Assembly: GCF_001399675.1 (NCBI RefSeq)
Contig: NZ_LJCO01000019.1
Location: 1-64,000 of the forward strand
Length of the DNA stretch: 64,000 nt
Direction: 5' to 3'
Source of the DNA: Paenalicyclobacillus ferrooxydans
Lineage (GTDB): Bacteria; Bacillota; Bacilli; Alicyclobacillales; Alicyclobacillaceae
In this document: positions 34,826 through 44,659 of the stretch, one piece after another
Layout of the letters: each line of letters starts with the position of its first letter
Position numbering within the stretch: position 1 is the stretch's first letter
Program-made: the position numbers and the translations under genes
Notes under the pieces: model-generated
Seen by the model: the letters and a program-made list of their open reading frames with translations, nothing else
What the model was told of the DNA's origin: nothing
Database searches by the model: none

Positions 34826-35602
34826 CTAGTAATGGCCTAAGATCCCTTTGCGCCGTGCTCTCTTACTGGCCGTGGCAAACACAACCATCCCGAGCCCAAC
34901 CCAAAGCACCGCATTTACGACGCTCCACAGCAACCAATAATGTGGGCCAATTAAACCAAACTGCTCAATCATCATTTGCTTAAGTAAAGCATTCATTGGC
35001 GCAATCGGTACAAAAACAGCGATGGCTTGTCCCCATCCAGGCAGTGATGCAAAGGGTGTCATCACAAGGAAAAGCAGGACGAACTGCAGCAAACCGAGAA
35101 ATTGATTGCTCCGTTTAAACAGAATCGTCATACTTGCGACGCAGTATCCGATACCAATGGCAGAGGCCATCGCCAGCCCAAACGGGATCAGCTCTACAAT
35201 CGAAACACTAAGGTGCCGATGTGTCATCCACATGATGAGGAAAAGAACAACAAACGTGAACAGGATGTTGTACAGAAACATGACGATGCTGCGCAACAGG
35301 AGAATGCGTGACAAACCAAGGGAACTGATCATGACTTGTTCAAGGGTTCCATTCTGAGCCTCATTCATGATATCCCAGCCCATTGAACCGACCGCACCCA
35401 TTGCCAGGGTCCAGAGCAGGTAACCGACAATCACGGAATCCAGCCTGTTTCCAACCACGTGACTTCCAGCGACATACGATGCTCCAAGGAAGAGACCGTA
35501 AAACGCGATCACGACAATCACAATCTGACTGATAAGTTCGGTCGGGTAACGCCGAAACAGCAGCCACTCCCTCCGAAACTCAGCTAACAATCCAAACCAC
35601 AC
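34826..35602 (-). CDS. ABC-2-type transporter permease
   Basis: A 258-residue ABC-2 permease with six predicted membrane segments (for example LISQIVIVVIAFYGLFLGASY and ILFTFVVLFLIMWMT). It forms an exporter with the ATPase encoded directly upstream. I chose the GTG at 35602 because GGGGGG lies six bases ahead and it starts just after the ATPase stop; the longer frame overlaps the ATPase. The substrate is unknown. Confidence 0.82.
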   Translation of the reverse strand: MWFGLLAEFRREWLLFRRYPTELISQIVIVVIAFYGLFLGASYVAGSHVVGNRLDSVIVGYLLWTLAMGAVGSMGWDIMNEAQNGTLEQVMISSLGLSRILLLRSIVMFLYNILFTFVVLFLIMWMTHRHLSVSIVELIPFGLAMASAIGIGYCVASMTILFKRSNQFLGLLQFVLLFLVMTPFASLPGWGQAIAVFVPIAPMNALLKQMMIEQFGLIGPHYWLLWSVVNAVLWVGLGMVVFATASKRARRKGILGHY

Positions 35603-35624
35603 GGTCAACCCCCCCGCCCTCGAA

Positions 35625-36566
35625 TCACACAGAGCCTTGCTCAGCTTCCTTGTGCGTATAGTGGCGAAAAACTGTCGCCAAGTCGGCTTGTTCGCGCTCG
35701 ATACGGACAACTGGAACAGGCTTCAGACGCGATACCACTTGATAGAGGTCTTCAGACGAATCAACAGGAATTCGAAACCGGTCTGGTCCTTCAAAGACAG
35801 CCCCGGCCCGCTCGAGTTCAGGTCTAAGCTCTTTTGGGACTCGCTCAGCGAGTTCGATGACGTACACGTTCCCCTCAAAACGATCGAGCACCTCGCGCTT
35901 TTCTCCCTCGAGAACAATCCTGCCGTTTTGAATAATGGCGATCCGGTCTGAAAGCGCCTCTGCCACGTCCATCTGATGCGTCGTCAATACGACGCCGATG
36001 CCTTGCTCGCGAACCAGTTCGAGGACGATTTCCTGAATTCGGTCCGAAGAATCGAGGTCCAATCCGAGGGTTGGCTCGTCGAGCAGAAGCAGATCCGGTT
36101 GATGAATCAGTGCAGCACAAATGGCAACCTTTTGCTGCATCCCTCGACTCAGTTGTTGAACGGTGTGGTTCATCTTGTCAGAAAGCTCAAACCGCTCCAA
36201 GAGCTGCCGACCGAGGAGGACTGCATCCCGCTTTCCGACGCCGCGCAGACCCGCCCAGTATTGCAGGTTTTCGAGGGGCGACAGTCGCCAGTACAAATTA
36301 CGGCTGCCTTCGAGGACAGCTCCCACATGGCGCAGTGCTCTCTGGCGATGGCGCTTGGTGCTTTCCCCGAGTACCTTTGAATCACCCTCATCGGGCGAAA
36401 TCAACCCGGCGATCATTTTGATGGTCGTCGACTTCCCCGCACCATTCGGTCCGAGGAAGCCGAGGATTTGGCCGCCTTCGAGTTGAAACGACACATGGTC
36501 GACAGCGAGTACAACACTTGAGCGCTTGCGGTATGTTTTGCAAAGTCCATCTACCTGAAGCAGCAT
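35625..36566 (-). CDS. ABC-2-type exporter ATPase
   Basis: A 313-residue ATPase of the CcmA/DrrA type. Walker A is GPNGAGKST, the signature LSRGMQQK (a variant of LSGGQ), Walker B LLLLDEPTLGLD and the H-loop VLTTHQMD. A C-terminal DUF4162-like segment (about 225-313) is typical of this exporter class. It follows msrA closely on the same strand and precedes its permease by 22 bp. Confidence 0.92.
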   Translation of the reverse strand: MLLQVDGLCKTYRKRSSVVLAVDHVSFQLEGGQILGFLGPNGAGKSTTIKMIAGLISPDEGDSKVLGESTKRHRQRALRHVGAVLEGSRNLYWRLSPLENLQYWAGLRGVGKRDAVLLGRQLLERFELSDKMNHTVQQLSRGMQQKVAICAALIHQPDLLLLDEPTLGLDLDSSDRIQEIVLELVREQGIGVVLTTHQMDVAEALSDRIAIIQNGRIVLEGEKREVLDRFEGNVYVIELAERVPKELRPELERAGAVFEGPDRFRIPVDSSEDLYQVVSRLKPVPVVRIEREQADLATVFRHYTHKEAEQGSV

Positions 36567-36609
36567 GATGCAATCTCATCTCCACCCGCCGTACATTCTG
36601 CTGACTCCC

Positions 36610-37143
36610 CTATTTTTCCCACGTGATGTTCAGGAATTGATCGCGACCGGATCCAGCACGATACATCCGGTAGTGCTGCGGGCTCTTCTTATAAAAATCC
36701 TGGTGGTATTCCTCGGCCGGATAGAACTCCTTCGCTGGCAATATCGGCGTAACGATAGGCCTCGAAAACCTTCCGCTTTCAGCGAGTCGTTGTTTCGAAG
36801 CCTCAGCAAGCTCACGTTGTTCTTCATTGTGATAGAAAATCGCCGTCCGATACGATGACCCGCGGTCACAGAATTGCCCGCCTTCATCGGTTGGATCAAT
36901 CTGCTGCCAAAAGACTTCGAGCAATCGCTCATACGGGAACTCAACCGGATCGAACACAATCTGCACTGCTTCAACATGACCTGTCCTCTCCGAGCACACT
37001 TCTTCATACGTCGGGTTTTTCGTCTCCCCGCCCGTATATCCGGAAACGACAGACTTGACACCTGGCCACTGGTCGAATGGCTTGACCATGCACCAGAAGC
37101 ACCCGCCTGCAAAAGTTGCTACCTCATAGGTTTGTTGTTCCAC
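36610..37143 (-). CDS. msrA: Peptide methionine sulfoxide reductase A
   Basis: A 177-residue repair enzyme that reduces methionine-S-sulfoxide. The catalytic motif is [16 protein letters not shown], with a second Cys two residues after... the first Cys of GCFW as nucleophile. The substrate pocket [26 protein letters not shown] and [26 protein letters not shown] follow. The GTG at 37143 follows AAAGGG with eight-base spacing and overlaps the upstream FAH stop region. It shares an operon with the FAH-family gene and probably with the exporter. Confidence 0.95.
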   Translation of the reverse strand: MEQQTYEVATFAGGCFWCMVKPFDQWPGVKSVVSGYTGGETKNPTYEEVCSERTGHVEAVQIVFDPVEFPYERLLEVFWQQIDPTDEGGQFCDRGSSYRTAIFYHNEEQRELAEASKQRLAESGRFSRPIVTPILPAKEFYPAEEYHQDFYKKSPQHYRMYRAGSGRDQFLNITWEK

Positions 37144-37145
37144 GT

Positions 37146-38117
37146 TCAACACCCTTTCACAACGTTTCTGAGTGTACCGAGTCCCGTTATCGAAAGCTCG
37201 ACCAAATCGCCCGGTATCAGCCAACGATGGACGTCCGTACCGAGTTCAAGGATGCAGCCAGTCCCTACAGTACCGCTGCCGATGACGTCTCCAGGATACA
37301 ATGAAACTCCGGCGGAAGCCCGTTCTATCATCTGTTCAAACGTAAAGTAGATGTCACGATAATTTCCTTCCGACAGCAGCTCCCCATTCACGGACGCGGT
37401 CATAGCCAGATTATAGCGCTGTCCGTCCTGATACGGAGCAAGTTCATCTGGGGTTACAATCCATGGGCCGAGGGATGTGGCAAAGTCTTTCCCCTTGGCT
37501 GGACCGAGTCCAACCTTCATCTCTTCACGTTGAAGGTCCCGCGCACTCCAGTCATTCATGATGGTGTAGCCAAAGATAAAGTCATGCGCCGCACCGGAAG
37601 GGATGTCTTTGCCGTGCCTTCCAATGACACAGGCCATCTCGAGTTCGTAGTCGAACCACGTGCACCCCGGAGGAACTGCAATCTCGTCTTCCGGTCCGGC
37701 GACGGCCTGGTGATTTGTGAAGTAAAACACAGGAAAATCATACCATTGCGGCACCATGTCGAGGCCCCGATGCCTGCGCGCTGTCTTCACGTGTGCCTCG
37801 AAGGCGTAAAAGTCACGGATGCTTGCCGGCCTAGGCAGCGGAGGTAAAAGCCGAACGCCGTCCAAGTCTGAGATCCCTTCAGGCAGCTCAACGTGGCTGG
37901 CCCGATTCGTTAGGTTGGTTAATGAAAGCTCTAAGTTAAGCTCTGCATTGATCTGTCGAGCGAGCTGGAGATTCTCATCAGCAGTATCGAGGAACGCTGA
38001 CATGGTTCGCGGCAATTGCCCTTGACTCACTGCATGCATATCAACGACCCATGCGTCATTGTACAGCCATCCTGCTTTGCTGCTCCCATCCGGTTTCTGA
38101 AATGTACAAAACTTCAA
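37146..38117 (-). CDS. Fumarylacetoacetate hydrolase-family enzyme
   Basis: A 323-residue FAH-fold protein. The C-terminal domain (about 100-323) has the metal-binding glutamates ([18 protein letters not shown]), [38 protein letters not shown] and [13 protein letters not shown]. Members hydrolyse or decarboxylate acylpyruvates or isomerise 2-keto acids in aromatic degradation. The exact substrate is unclear and no aromatic pathway genes are nearby. The TTG start has GGAGGAGG ahead. It heads the msrA/exporter gene string. Confidence 0.88.
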   Translation of the reverse strand: MKFCTFQKPDGSSKAGWLYNDAWVVDMHAVSQGQLPRTMSAFLDTADENLQLARQINAELNLELSLTNLTNRASHVELPEGISDLDGVRLLPPLPRPASIRDFYAFEAHVKTARRHRGLDMVPQWYDFPVFYFTNHQAVAGPEDEIAVPPGCTWFDYELEMACVIGRHGKDIPSGAAHDFIFGYTIMNDWSARDLQREEMKVGLGPAKGKDFATSLGPWIVTPDELAPYQDGQRYNLAMTASVNGELLSEGNYRDIYFTFEQMIERASAGVSLYPGDVIGSGTVGTGCILELGTDVHRWLIPGDLVELSITGLGTLRNVVKGC

Positions 38118-38352
38118 GTGACAACCTCCTCCGGCAAGCCCGCGTTGGAGCGAGACTTCACGATATGCCCATCTAGAAAGTAGGTTAACATACTGGGGCT
38201 ATGACGTGGCGCACAACATCACATCCGAGAGTTTTCTATTCTAATAGCAGTCCACGTGGTTCCGGTTCGCCGGTGACTGTCGGGCAAGACCCATCCAAGC
38301 AAAGGCAACGATTCCATTGAGCGGGCAAAACCAGAAGGGAGACTGGTCCTTC

Positions 38353-38784
38353 ATGTATATAGAGCATCTCGATGTCCGATCTATTCTGCGCGCAAAGGGT
38401 AACCCATTTAAAAGAATCAGTCAAACTGTCGGTGCTCTGAAGGACGATGGCATTTTCGAACTCCGAACCACATTTCGCCCGACGCCACTCTATCGTGTAC
38501 TTGGTAAAAAGGGATTTACGCACATGACCATTTGTCTCGGTAAAACAGATTACCTGACACAGTTTTACCGAGACACCGAGCAGCCTCGATTCGTCGTTGA
38601 TCTGCGCGAAAATGCGAAGGCACTCACGGACAGCTCTTTCTTTGACCAAAACAGCAACGAGAACAACGGCCAGAACAACGACCAGAACAAGTTGAATGCG
38701 GAGGATATCCTGGATGCCATCAAGAAAAGTGATGAACAAGCGCAGGTGATGGTTCTACGAGATGATGGCGTTCCCGGGTTATAA
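38353..38784 (+). CDS. DUF2249 protein with an Asn/Gln-rich linker
   Basis: A 143-residue protein. Residues 1-75 show the DUF2249 pattern (LDVRSILRAKGNPFKRISQTVGALKDDGIFEL, PTPLYRVLGKKGF). This small fold is found alone or in regulators near nitrogen-oxide and redox enzymes. A linker rich in Asn and Gln (about 103-117) leads to a short helix (AEDILDAIKKSDEQ). GGGAG precedes the ATG at 38353. No redox partner gene adjoins it. Confidence 0.7.
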   Translation: MYIEHLDVRSILRAKGNPFKRISQTVGALKDDGIFELRTTFRPTPLYRVLGKKGFTHMTICLGKTDYLTQFYRDTEQPRFVVDLRENAKALTDSSFFDQNSNENNGQNNDQNKLNAEDILDAIKKSDEQAQVMVLRDDGVPGL

Positions 38785-38906
38785 GAAATCATCGTGAAGT
38801 TTCACTCTGACGGGTAGATCTTGGCCGAAAAACGGGTAACCTGACTAAGGATACGACCCGACGAATGTCGACCCAGTGGTTTGTGTCTGGGGGAAAGGGC
38901 GGTTCT

Positions 38907-39659
38907 ATGTCAGGCACCAAGGCGCGGCGCGAGCATTTCACGTCCGTACACAGAGAGTTTGCAGCGGATGTTCCGGTGCACAAAGCAAATAAACCGCGTC
39001 CTCGAACGTTGCATCTCGTCTCTACCGGCGTGGTGTTTGTCATCGGGATTCTGGCCGTGGTGTGGTTCTTCCACCTCGATCGCCACGGAGAAATCACAAG
39101 ATTGATTGTCGCTTCGGGTGGTCTCGGGATCGTCATCTCCATTGTACTGATGGCGTTGTTCTGTGTCATTCCGGTGCCAGCAGAGTTTCTGCTCATTCTG
39201 GATATGAAAGTATTCGGAGTCTGGTGGGGAACCCTATACAGTTGGATTGGCACAATGGTGGGTTGCACGGGGGTATTTTTACTCGCCCGTTATGTTGCGG
39301 GCGGAATGCTTCGGGCATTTATCCCTGAAGATAAAATGGAGCAAGTCAGCGAGTGGGTCAGGAAACGCGGAGTTGCGGGCCTATTATTAGCACACGTAAT
39401 ACCGCTTCCATTCATCGTGGTCAATTACGTTGCAGGCGTCATCCGGTCCGTACGTCTATGGGACTTCATCTGGACCTCCGCCATTGGGGGTGTGCCTTAT
39501 TACCTTGGGGCTGCTCTGGTCTTCCTCGGCGTGTCCCGCAAGTACATGGTTTGGGCAGTGATTGGGCTCATCGCCCTCGTAGCCATATGGGTCAGCGGTT
39601 TCTGGTACACTCGACGAGCCAGCCTTAGAAAACCATCAGGCGAAACCGGCAGTCGTTGA
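38907..39659 (+). CDS. TVP38/TMEM64-family membrane protein
   Basis: A 250-residue VTT-domain (DedA superfamily) protein. A basic cytoplasmic N-terminus (about 40 residues) precedes five to six membrane segments with the family core SWIGTMVGCTGVFLLARYV and the C-terminal part LAHVIPLPFIVVNYVAGVIR. Relatives are phospholipid scramblases or lipid carriers. The ATG at 38907 has AAGGGCGG upstream; a frame 14 residues longer is less likely. Confidence 0.83.
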   Translation: MSGTKARREHFTSVHREFAADVPVHKANKPRPRTLHLVSTGVVFVIGILAVVWFFHLDRHGEITRLIVASGGLGIVISIVLMALFCVIPVPAEFLLILDMKVFGVWWGTLYSWIGTMVGCTGVFLLARYVAGGMLRAFIPEDKMEQVSEWVRKRGVAGLLLAHVIPLPFIVVNYVAGVIRSVRLWDFIWTSAIGGVPYYLGAALVFLGVSRKYMVWAVIGLIALVAIWVSGFWYTRRASLRKPSGETGSR

Positions 39660-39668
39660 CAGGCAACC

Positions 39669-39708
39669 GAAAATGCCGTGCCCGGCGACATGGACACGGC
39701 ATTTTGCG
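39669..39708. terminator. Bidirectional terminator after the TVP38 gene
   Basis: AAAATGCCGTG and CACGGCATTTT form an 11-bp stem with a 14-base loop between converging genes. Confidence 0.8.
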
Positions 39709-39767
39709 TGGTCAAAGACTGCTCCCAGAAGCCATACTTCTGCAAAAGCAATCGAAGCCGAACTAGC

Positions 39768-40937
39768 CTACTGCACTACGGAGACCCACTGGCGAGTCGC
39801 AGCGGACAGCTCCACGGCCTCTAAAACAGCCTGGTTTTTCACCCCGTCACTGAAGTTTGGCTGCGGATTCGTACCCTTCGCAATCCCATCCATCAGTTCT
39901 TTAAACAAGTTGATGAATGTGTGCTCGTAACCGATGATATGCCCTGCCGGCCAGTAGTTTGCGGCGTATGGATGAACTTCTTCCGTGCAGTTGATCCGGC
40001 GAAATCCCTGAAGACCTGCTTCATCATCTGCCAAATACACCTCGAGCCAGTTCATATCCTCCAGGTTCCAACGGATCGAACCCTTTTCCCCATTGATCTC
40101 GAAGCGGTTACCATTGCGATTGCCCGCGGCAAACCGCGTTGCCTCAAACACACCGAGAGCTCCATTCTCAAAGTGGGCAAGAAATGCTGCAGCGTCATCA
40201 ACATCCACGTCACCGGTTGCCCCATTCACATCCACGTCCGCTTGAAGTCCGGAGGTCATCTCGCCGAGGGGCCGATTTCGAATAAATGTTTCCATCGTAC
40301 TGACGACATTGTGAAACTCACCGACCAGGAAACGAGCGAGATCGAGAATGTGCGCGGCAATATCGCCGAGCGCGCCGGACCCTGTGACCTCTTTTCTCAA
40401 GCGCCACACAAGCGGAAAGTCAGGATCCATAATCCAGTCCTGGAGATACTGTGCGCGCATGTGATAGATTCGCCCCAACCGACCGGAGTCTATCAGCTGT
40501 TTGGCAAACTGGACAGCCGGTGCAAAGCGGTAGTTGTGACAGAGCATGTGAACGACCCCTGCGGATTCGACCGCGTGCTGCATCCGGCGTGCTTCCTCAA
40601 GACTCATGGCAAGAGGTTTCTCACAGAGGACATGCTTACCGGCCTTTGCAGCGGCAATGGCAATCTCCGCATGCGTGTTGTTCGGTGTCACAATATCAAT
40701 CAAGTCGATATCATCGCGCTCAATGAGCCTTCTCCAGTCGGTTTCATACGAGGCAAAGCCCCATTTGTCTGCCGCACCACGAACACCGGTTTCATCCCGT
40801 CCCGCAATCGCCTGAAGCACGGGTACAGCGTCTGTGTCAAAGTAAAACGGAAGATCGCGATACGCATGCGTGTGCGCCTTCCCCATAAACTTGTACCCGA
40901 CCATGCCCACCCGAACCTTTTTTGTTACGCCCACCAC
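39768..40937 (-). CDS. Gfo/Idh/MocA-family oxidoreductase (second of two)
   Basis: A 389-residue NAD(P)-dependent sugar or inositol dehydrogenase-like protein. The N-terminal Rossmann domain has VGMVGYKFMGKAHTHAY and the dinucleotide/Lys motif KAGKHVLCEKPLAMSLEEA. The C-terminal domain has the catalytic-type segment GDIAAHILDLARFLVGE. It is the last gene of a four-gene operon with ThuA, another Gfo/Idh/MocA protein and an epimerase. Such sets often oxidise C3 of sugars. It overlaps the epimerase gene by 13 bp. Confidence 0.9.
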   Translation of the reverse strand: MVGVTKKVRVGMVGYKFMGKAHTHAYRDLPFYFDTDAVPVLQAIAGRDETGVRGAADKWGFASYETDWRRLIERDDIDLIDIVTPNNTHAEIAIAAAKAGKHVLCEKPLAMSLEEARRMQHAVESAGVVHMLCHNYRFAPAVQFAKQLIDSGRLGRIYHMRAQYLQDWIMDPDFPLVWRLRKEVTGSGALGDIAAHILDLARFLVGEFHNVVSTMETFIRNRPLGEMTSGLQADVDVNGATGDVDVDDAAAFLAHFENGALGVFEATRFAAGNRNGNRFEINGEKGSIRWNLEDMNWLEVYLADDEAGLQGFRRINCTEEVHPYAANYWPAGHIIGYEHTFINLFKELMDGIAKGTNPQPNFSDGVKNQAVLEAVELSAATRQWVSVVQ

Positions 40938-41893
40938 ATCGCACCTGCCTTTTGCCGAATGAGGACATGCTTAAGGAATGCCACTGCCTTCTGAAACCCC
41001 TCTTCGACGGACATCAGGCTGTCTTCATGTTCAATGCTGATGGCACCATCGTAACCGACCATGCGAAGGGTGCTGATGATTTGACGCCAGGTCTCTTCCC
41101 CGTGGCCATAGCCCACCGTCCGAAAAATCCAGGAGCGATGGAGCTCATCCGCGTAGGGCTTGGTGTCAAGAACCCCGTTTTGCGCCATGTTTTGCGTATC
41201 GAATGCCGTGTCTTTGGCGTGGAAATGATAGAGTGCCCCCGCCTTGGCAATCTCCTTGATGGAGGCAATGGGGTCCATCTGCTGCCAGAATAGGTGACTC
41301 GGGTCGAAGTTCACGCCGATGCTATCACCACACTCTTGCCGCAAACGAAGCGCCGTTTCGGTGTTATATACGACAAATCCCGGATGGGCCTCAATCGCGA
41401 CTTTCACACCATGAGATGTAAGAAACTGGTTTTGCTTTGTCCAGTAAGGGATCACCTTGTCTTTCCACTGCCAATGAAGAACTTCAGCGTACTCTGGAGG
41501 CCAGGGACAAGTGACCCAAACTGGGTTCTTTGAGAACTCCGACTCACCCGGACAACCGGAAAACGTAATGACATTTTGCACTTCAAGGGCCTCGGCTAAA
41601 TGCACTGCGTTCTCAAAGTCGGCGTGCGCTTGCTTTGCAACCTCAGGATTAGGGTGAAGAGGGTTACCGTGACAGGACAGTGCACTGATCTCAAGCCCGC
41701 GCGAAGTCACCGCATCCTTGAAGGCGTTTAACTTCGACGGATCGGAAAGCAGCAAAGAGGGGTCACAGTGCGCTTTGCCTGGATAGGGTCCACAGCCGAT
41801 TTCCACCGTATCGAGTCCACTCTCAGCAATGTAGTCAAGCGCCTCTTCGAATGACCTTTCACCAAACAACACGGCAAACACGCCAAGTTTCAT
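40925..41893 (-). CDS. Sugar phosphate isomerase/epimerase (AP-endonuclease-2 TIM barrel)
   Basis: A 322-residue TIM-barrel protein of the xylose-isomerase-like family. Metal-binding residues fall in VKVAIEAHPGFVV (Glu, His), GVNFDPSHLFWQQMDP (Asp, His), LYHFHAKDT (His) and ISIEHEDSLMS (Glu). It should isomerise or epimerise a sugar made or used by the dehydrogenases of the operon. GGGAGG precedes the ATG. Confidence 0.9.
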   Translation of the reverse strand: MKLGVFAVLFGERSFEEALDYIAESGLDTVEIGCGPYPGKAHCDPSLLLSDPSKLNAFKDAVTSRGLEISALSCHGNPLHPNPEVAKQAHADFENAVHLAEALEVQNVITFSGCPGESEFSKNPVWVTCPWPPEYAEVLHWQWKDKVIPYWTKQNQFLTSHGVKVAIEAHPGFVVYNTETALRLRQECGDSIGVNFDPSHLFWQQMDPIASIKEIAKAGALYHFHAKDTAFDTQNMAQNGVLDTKPYADELHRSWIFRTVGYGHGEETWRQIISTLRMVGYDGAISIEHEDSLMSVEEGFQKAVAFLKHVLIRQKAGAMWWA

Positions 41894-41946
41894 ACCATCC
41901 GACCTCCCAGATTAGGTTTGTCGAGGAATAGGTTGCCCGAGTGTCC

Positions 41947-43035
41947 TTACTTCCCGAGCTGTACGGCCTGCCCCGTACGGGACGATTCATAGATGGCCTC
42001 AAGGATCTGTGTCACAACAAGCGCCTGCTTTGGTGTGACGATAGGTTGCCTGCCTTCCCGAATACAGGCGATAAAATGTGCTGCCTCTACATCGCCAGCG
42101 TTTTGCGAAACTGCACCGTCTAAGGCTGTCCCGCCGATATTTAGGTCTGGGATCTCGGTAAACAACCGTCCATGGCGTTCTCCGTTGATGCGCAGTCCAT
42201 CTTCCATGTCTGCCCCACCCTCAGTTCCGCATAAGACTGTTCGGGCTTCACCTACGTGCAGGCTGTTCAGGGCCCAACTCGATTCAAGAATGACCGTTGC
42301 CCCATTCTCGAATGTAATGAATCCAAAAGCGGAGTCTTCAACCTCAAATTTTTCCGGATCCCAAGGCCCCCAACTGTTTGCCGCATGGTTTCTCTGGCCC
42401 AGTTTGTGATACGCCGTACCCATCACCGTTTTTGGCCGATAGTTATCCATCAACCACAGGGTCAGGTCCAGTGCGTGCGTGCCGATGTCAATCAGCGGTC
42501 CTCCGCCTTGCATGCGCTTCGAGAGAAAGTTCCCCCAAGTGGGGACGGCGCGGCGACGGATCGCCAAAGCTTTGGCGAAGTAGATCTCACCGAGTTCCCC
42601 ACGCTCACACAGTTGTTTCAAATACAGTGAATCAGGCCGAAAGCGGTTTTGATACCCAATCGTCAGAATCTGTCCTGTTCGTTCAGCCGCGTCGACCATG
42701 GCCTGTGCTTCTGCGGTTGTCATAGCCATTGGTTTTTCACACATCACGTGCTTCCCTGCTTGCAGAGCGGCAACTGTCACCTCCGCGTGCAGAAAGTTGG
42801 CCGTGAGCACGTACACGGCATCAATCCCCGGTTGTGCCAACAACTCGCGGTAGTCCGTAAACACCTTGGCGCCTTGTGCGCCGTATTGGTCCCGCCCTTT
42901 GACAGCGTTCTCTTCAACAACATCACAAAACGCAACGATTTCCACACCCTGAATCTTCGCGATACTCGGCAAATGCTTGCCCAGGGCAATACCTCCAACC
43001 CCGATGATGCCTACTCGTACTCTTTTATCAGCCAT
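41947..43035 (-). CDS. Gfo/Idh/MocA-family oxidoreductase (first of two)
   Basis: A 362-residue NAD(P)-dependent dehydrogenase. It shows VRVGIIGVGGIALGKHLP for cofactor binding, QAGKHVMCEKPMAMTTAEA with the conserved Lys, and GGGPLIDIGTHALDLTLWLM in the C-terminal domain. Its ATG overlaps the ThuA stop (TAATG), indicating translational coupling. It is a paralogue of the protein at 39768, though clearly divergent, so the two may oxidise different positions or substrates. Confidence 0.9.
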   Translation of the reverse strand: MADKRVRVGIIGVGGIALGKHLPSIAKIQGVEIVAFCDVVEENAVKGRDQYGAQGAKVFTDYRELLAQPGIDAVYVLTANFLHAEVTVAALQAGKHVMCEKPMAMTTAEAQAMVDAAERTGQILTIGYQNRFRPDSLYLKQLCERGELGEIYFAKALAIRRRAVPTWGNFLSKRMQGGGPLIDIGTHALDLTLWLMDNYRPKTVMGTAYHKLGQRNHAANSWGPWDPEKFEVEDSAFGFITFENGATVILESSWALNSLHVGEARTVLCGTEGGADMEDGLRINGERHGRLFTEIPDLNIGGTALDGAVSQNAGDVEAAHFIACIREGRQPIVTPKQALVVTQILEAIYESSRTGQAVQLGK

Positions 43036-43760
43036 TACCTCTCACTCCTTGGCGCGGATTCGAGGAATGGGAAGTTCCCATATGTAGGTCGTTCAACGAC
43101 AGTTGGTTGTGCCCACCGCACGGCGTTCTGAATCACACGCTGCACATCTTTGTGGTAGTAGGTTGGATACTCTTCATGCCCCGGGCGGAAATAAAAGATT
43201 TTTCCTCGGCCGCGTTTGTATGTGCAACCACTCCGAAAGACTTCGCCGCCGGTGAACGAACTAATGAAAACCAGTTCATCTGGCGCTGGAATATCAAAGT
43301 GCTCGCCGTACATTTCTTCGTGTTCGAGTCTGATATGCGACCCGATGCCCTCAGCGATAGGATGCGTCGGATCGACCACCCACAACAGTTCTTGCTCTCC
43401 TGCTTCACGCCACTTCAAGTCACAAGATGTACCCATCAACTGCTTGAAAACCTTTGAAAAGTGACCCGAATGCAAGACAATCAAACCCATACCGTCCCAC
43501 ACGCGCTTGACGACCTTGCGGACGATGTCATCAGAGACTTTGTCGTGCGCCACATGGCCCCACCAAACGAGGACATCGGTCGTGTCGAGAACATCATCCG
43601 TCAAACCGTGGGATGGTTCCTCCAACGTCGCCGTCTTCACATCATGACCTTCGCTTCGTAAGGCATCCGCAATGACTGCATGCATACCGTTCGGATAAAT
43701 GCTGGCAATCGCTTTCGATTCTTTCTCATGGATGAATTCATTCCATACTGTAACCTTCAT
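43035..43760 (-). CDS. ThuA-domain protein
   Basis: A 241-residue ThuA-like class I glutamine-amidotransferase-fold protein ([77 protein letters not shown]). ThuA/ThuB-type sets oxidise trehalose and other sugars to 3-keto derivatives and process them. It opens the operon with two Gfo/Idh/MocA proteins and an epimerase. The ATG at 43760 follows GAGAGG. Confidence 0.88.
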   Translation of the reverse strand: MKVTVWNEFIHEKESKAIASIYPNGMHAVIADALRSEGHDVKTATLEEPSHGLTDDVLDTTDVLVWWGHVAHDKVSDDIVRKVVKRVWDGMGLIVLHSGHFSKVFKQLMGTSCDLKWREAGEQELLWVVDPTHPIAEGIGSHIRLEHEEMYGEHFDIPAPDELVFISSFTGGEVFRSGCTYKRGRGKIFYFRPGHEEYPTYYHKDVQRVIQNAVRWAQPTVVERPTYGNFPFLESAPRSER

Positions 43761-43930
43761 CGAAACCAACCTCTCTTGTTGTCGTTCGTCTGTATCAGGG
43801 TGTTGATTTAGACCGTGACAATACCCTCAGCATGTCCGGCCGCCGACGAAACCTTCCCCGATGGACCGACTCTCTTTATACAGTCTATCGCAGTTTTCCA
43901 TCGGTTTCATAGTGAAACAAGCCTGCGCCC

Positions 43931-44070
43931 ATGTTAACCTCATCACACAGGCCGAATCCTGCAAAGCAGGTACGGGGGACGCTTTTGCGCAGCAAACCTG
44001 CGCTTGGGGTGAAAGCGACTTATGTCGCAAGGATGACCTCGACCCAAACCCGACAACTAACCTCGAAGGC
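43931..44070 (+). ncRNA. c-di-AMP riboswitch (ydaO/yuaA class) upstream of the second NlpC/P60 gene
   Basis: Conserved blocks appear in order: TTAACCTCA, GCCGAATCCTGC, CAGGTACGGGGGAC, CTTGGGGTGAA, GACCCAAACCCGACA and ACTAACCTCGAAGGC, ending 14 bases before the start codon. The blocks and spacing match the leader at 20827. It should lower expression of the wall hydrolase when c-di-AMP is high, as known for this class. Confidence 0.92.
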
Positions 44071-44084
44071 CACAGGAGGAAAAC

Positions 44085-44645
44085 ATGACAAACAAACACC
44101 GCATCACCCGTTGGTTGATGTCTGCTATGGCATTCGCTTCTGTGACTACAGCTGTGGGTGCCTTTACAACTGCTTCTGCAAGTACCGTCAGCAGCGTTCG
44201 CTCGCTGCCGCCTGGCGTTCATTATGATTACAGCATTCACCCTGCAGCTCCGCTCAGTGCTTCCGTGCAAGCTAAAGAAAATGCAGTGTTGTCCGTGGCG
44301 CGAAGCAAACTCGGAACACCTTATATCTGGGGACACAATGAAGACCGTGGGCAGTATGGATTTGACTGCTCAAACTTTACGTCATACGTGTATCACCATG
44401 CGCTTGGGTACAAGCTGAGTGGTGCCTCCCAAGTACAGTACCATTCTGTCGGGTGGAATATTCCCGTCTCCGCCATGAGACCGGGTGACTTGGTTATCTT
44501 TGACCACGGCGGCCACGTCGGCATCTACGCCGGTCATGGTGAAATGATTCAGGAAGGCGGCGGAATCGGTAAAGTCGGATATCTGAAGCTGGCCCCTGGC
44601 TCATACTGGTACAAGCACATCACTACTGTAAAACGTATGTTCTGA
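44085..44645 (+). CDS. Secreted NlpC/P60 peptidoglycan hydrolase
   Basis: A 186-residue exported hydrolase. A signal peptide (about 1-33, ending TTASAS) is followed directly by the NlpC/P60 domain. The catalytic Cys is in YGFDCSNFTSYVYHH, a His in GGHVGIYAGHGEM. The domain is closely similar to that of the protein at 19996 (shared GHNEDRGQYGFDCSNFT), but no SH3b domain is present. AGGAGG lies seven bases before the ATG. It is monocistronic, under a c-di-AMP riboswitch. Confidence 0.93.
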   Translation: MTNKHRITRWLMSAMAFASVTTAVGAFTTASASTVSSVRSLPPGVHYDYSIHPAAPLSASVQAKENAVLSVARSKLGTPYIWGHNEDRGQYGFDCSNFTSYVYHHALGYKLSGASQVQYHSVGWNIPVSAMRPGDLVIFDHGGHVGIYAGHGEMIQEGGGIGKVGYLKLAPGSYWYKHITTVKRMF

Positions 44646-44659
44646 CAATCAAGCGAAAC

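Noticed and set aside
39921-40994. A 357-residue frame antisense to the Gfo/Idh/MocA gene
   Set aside because: It is a codon-bias shadow; the opposite strand encodes a clear oxidoreductase.
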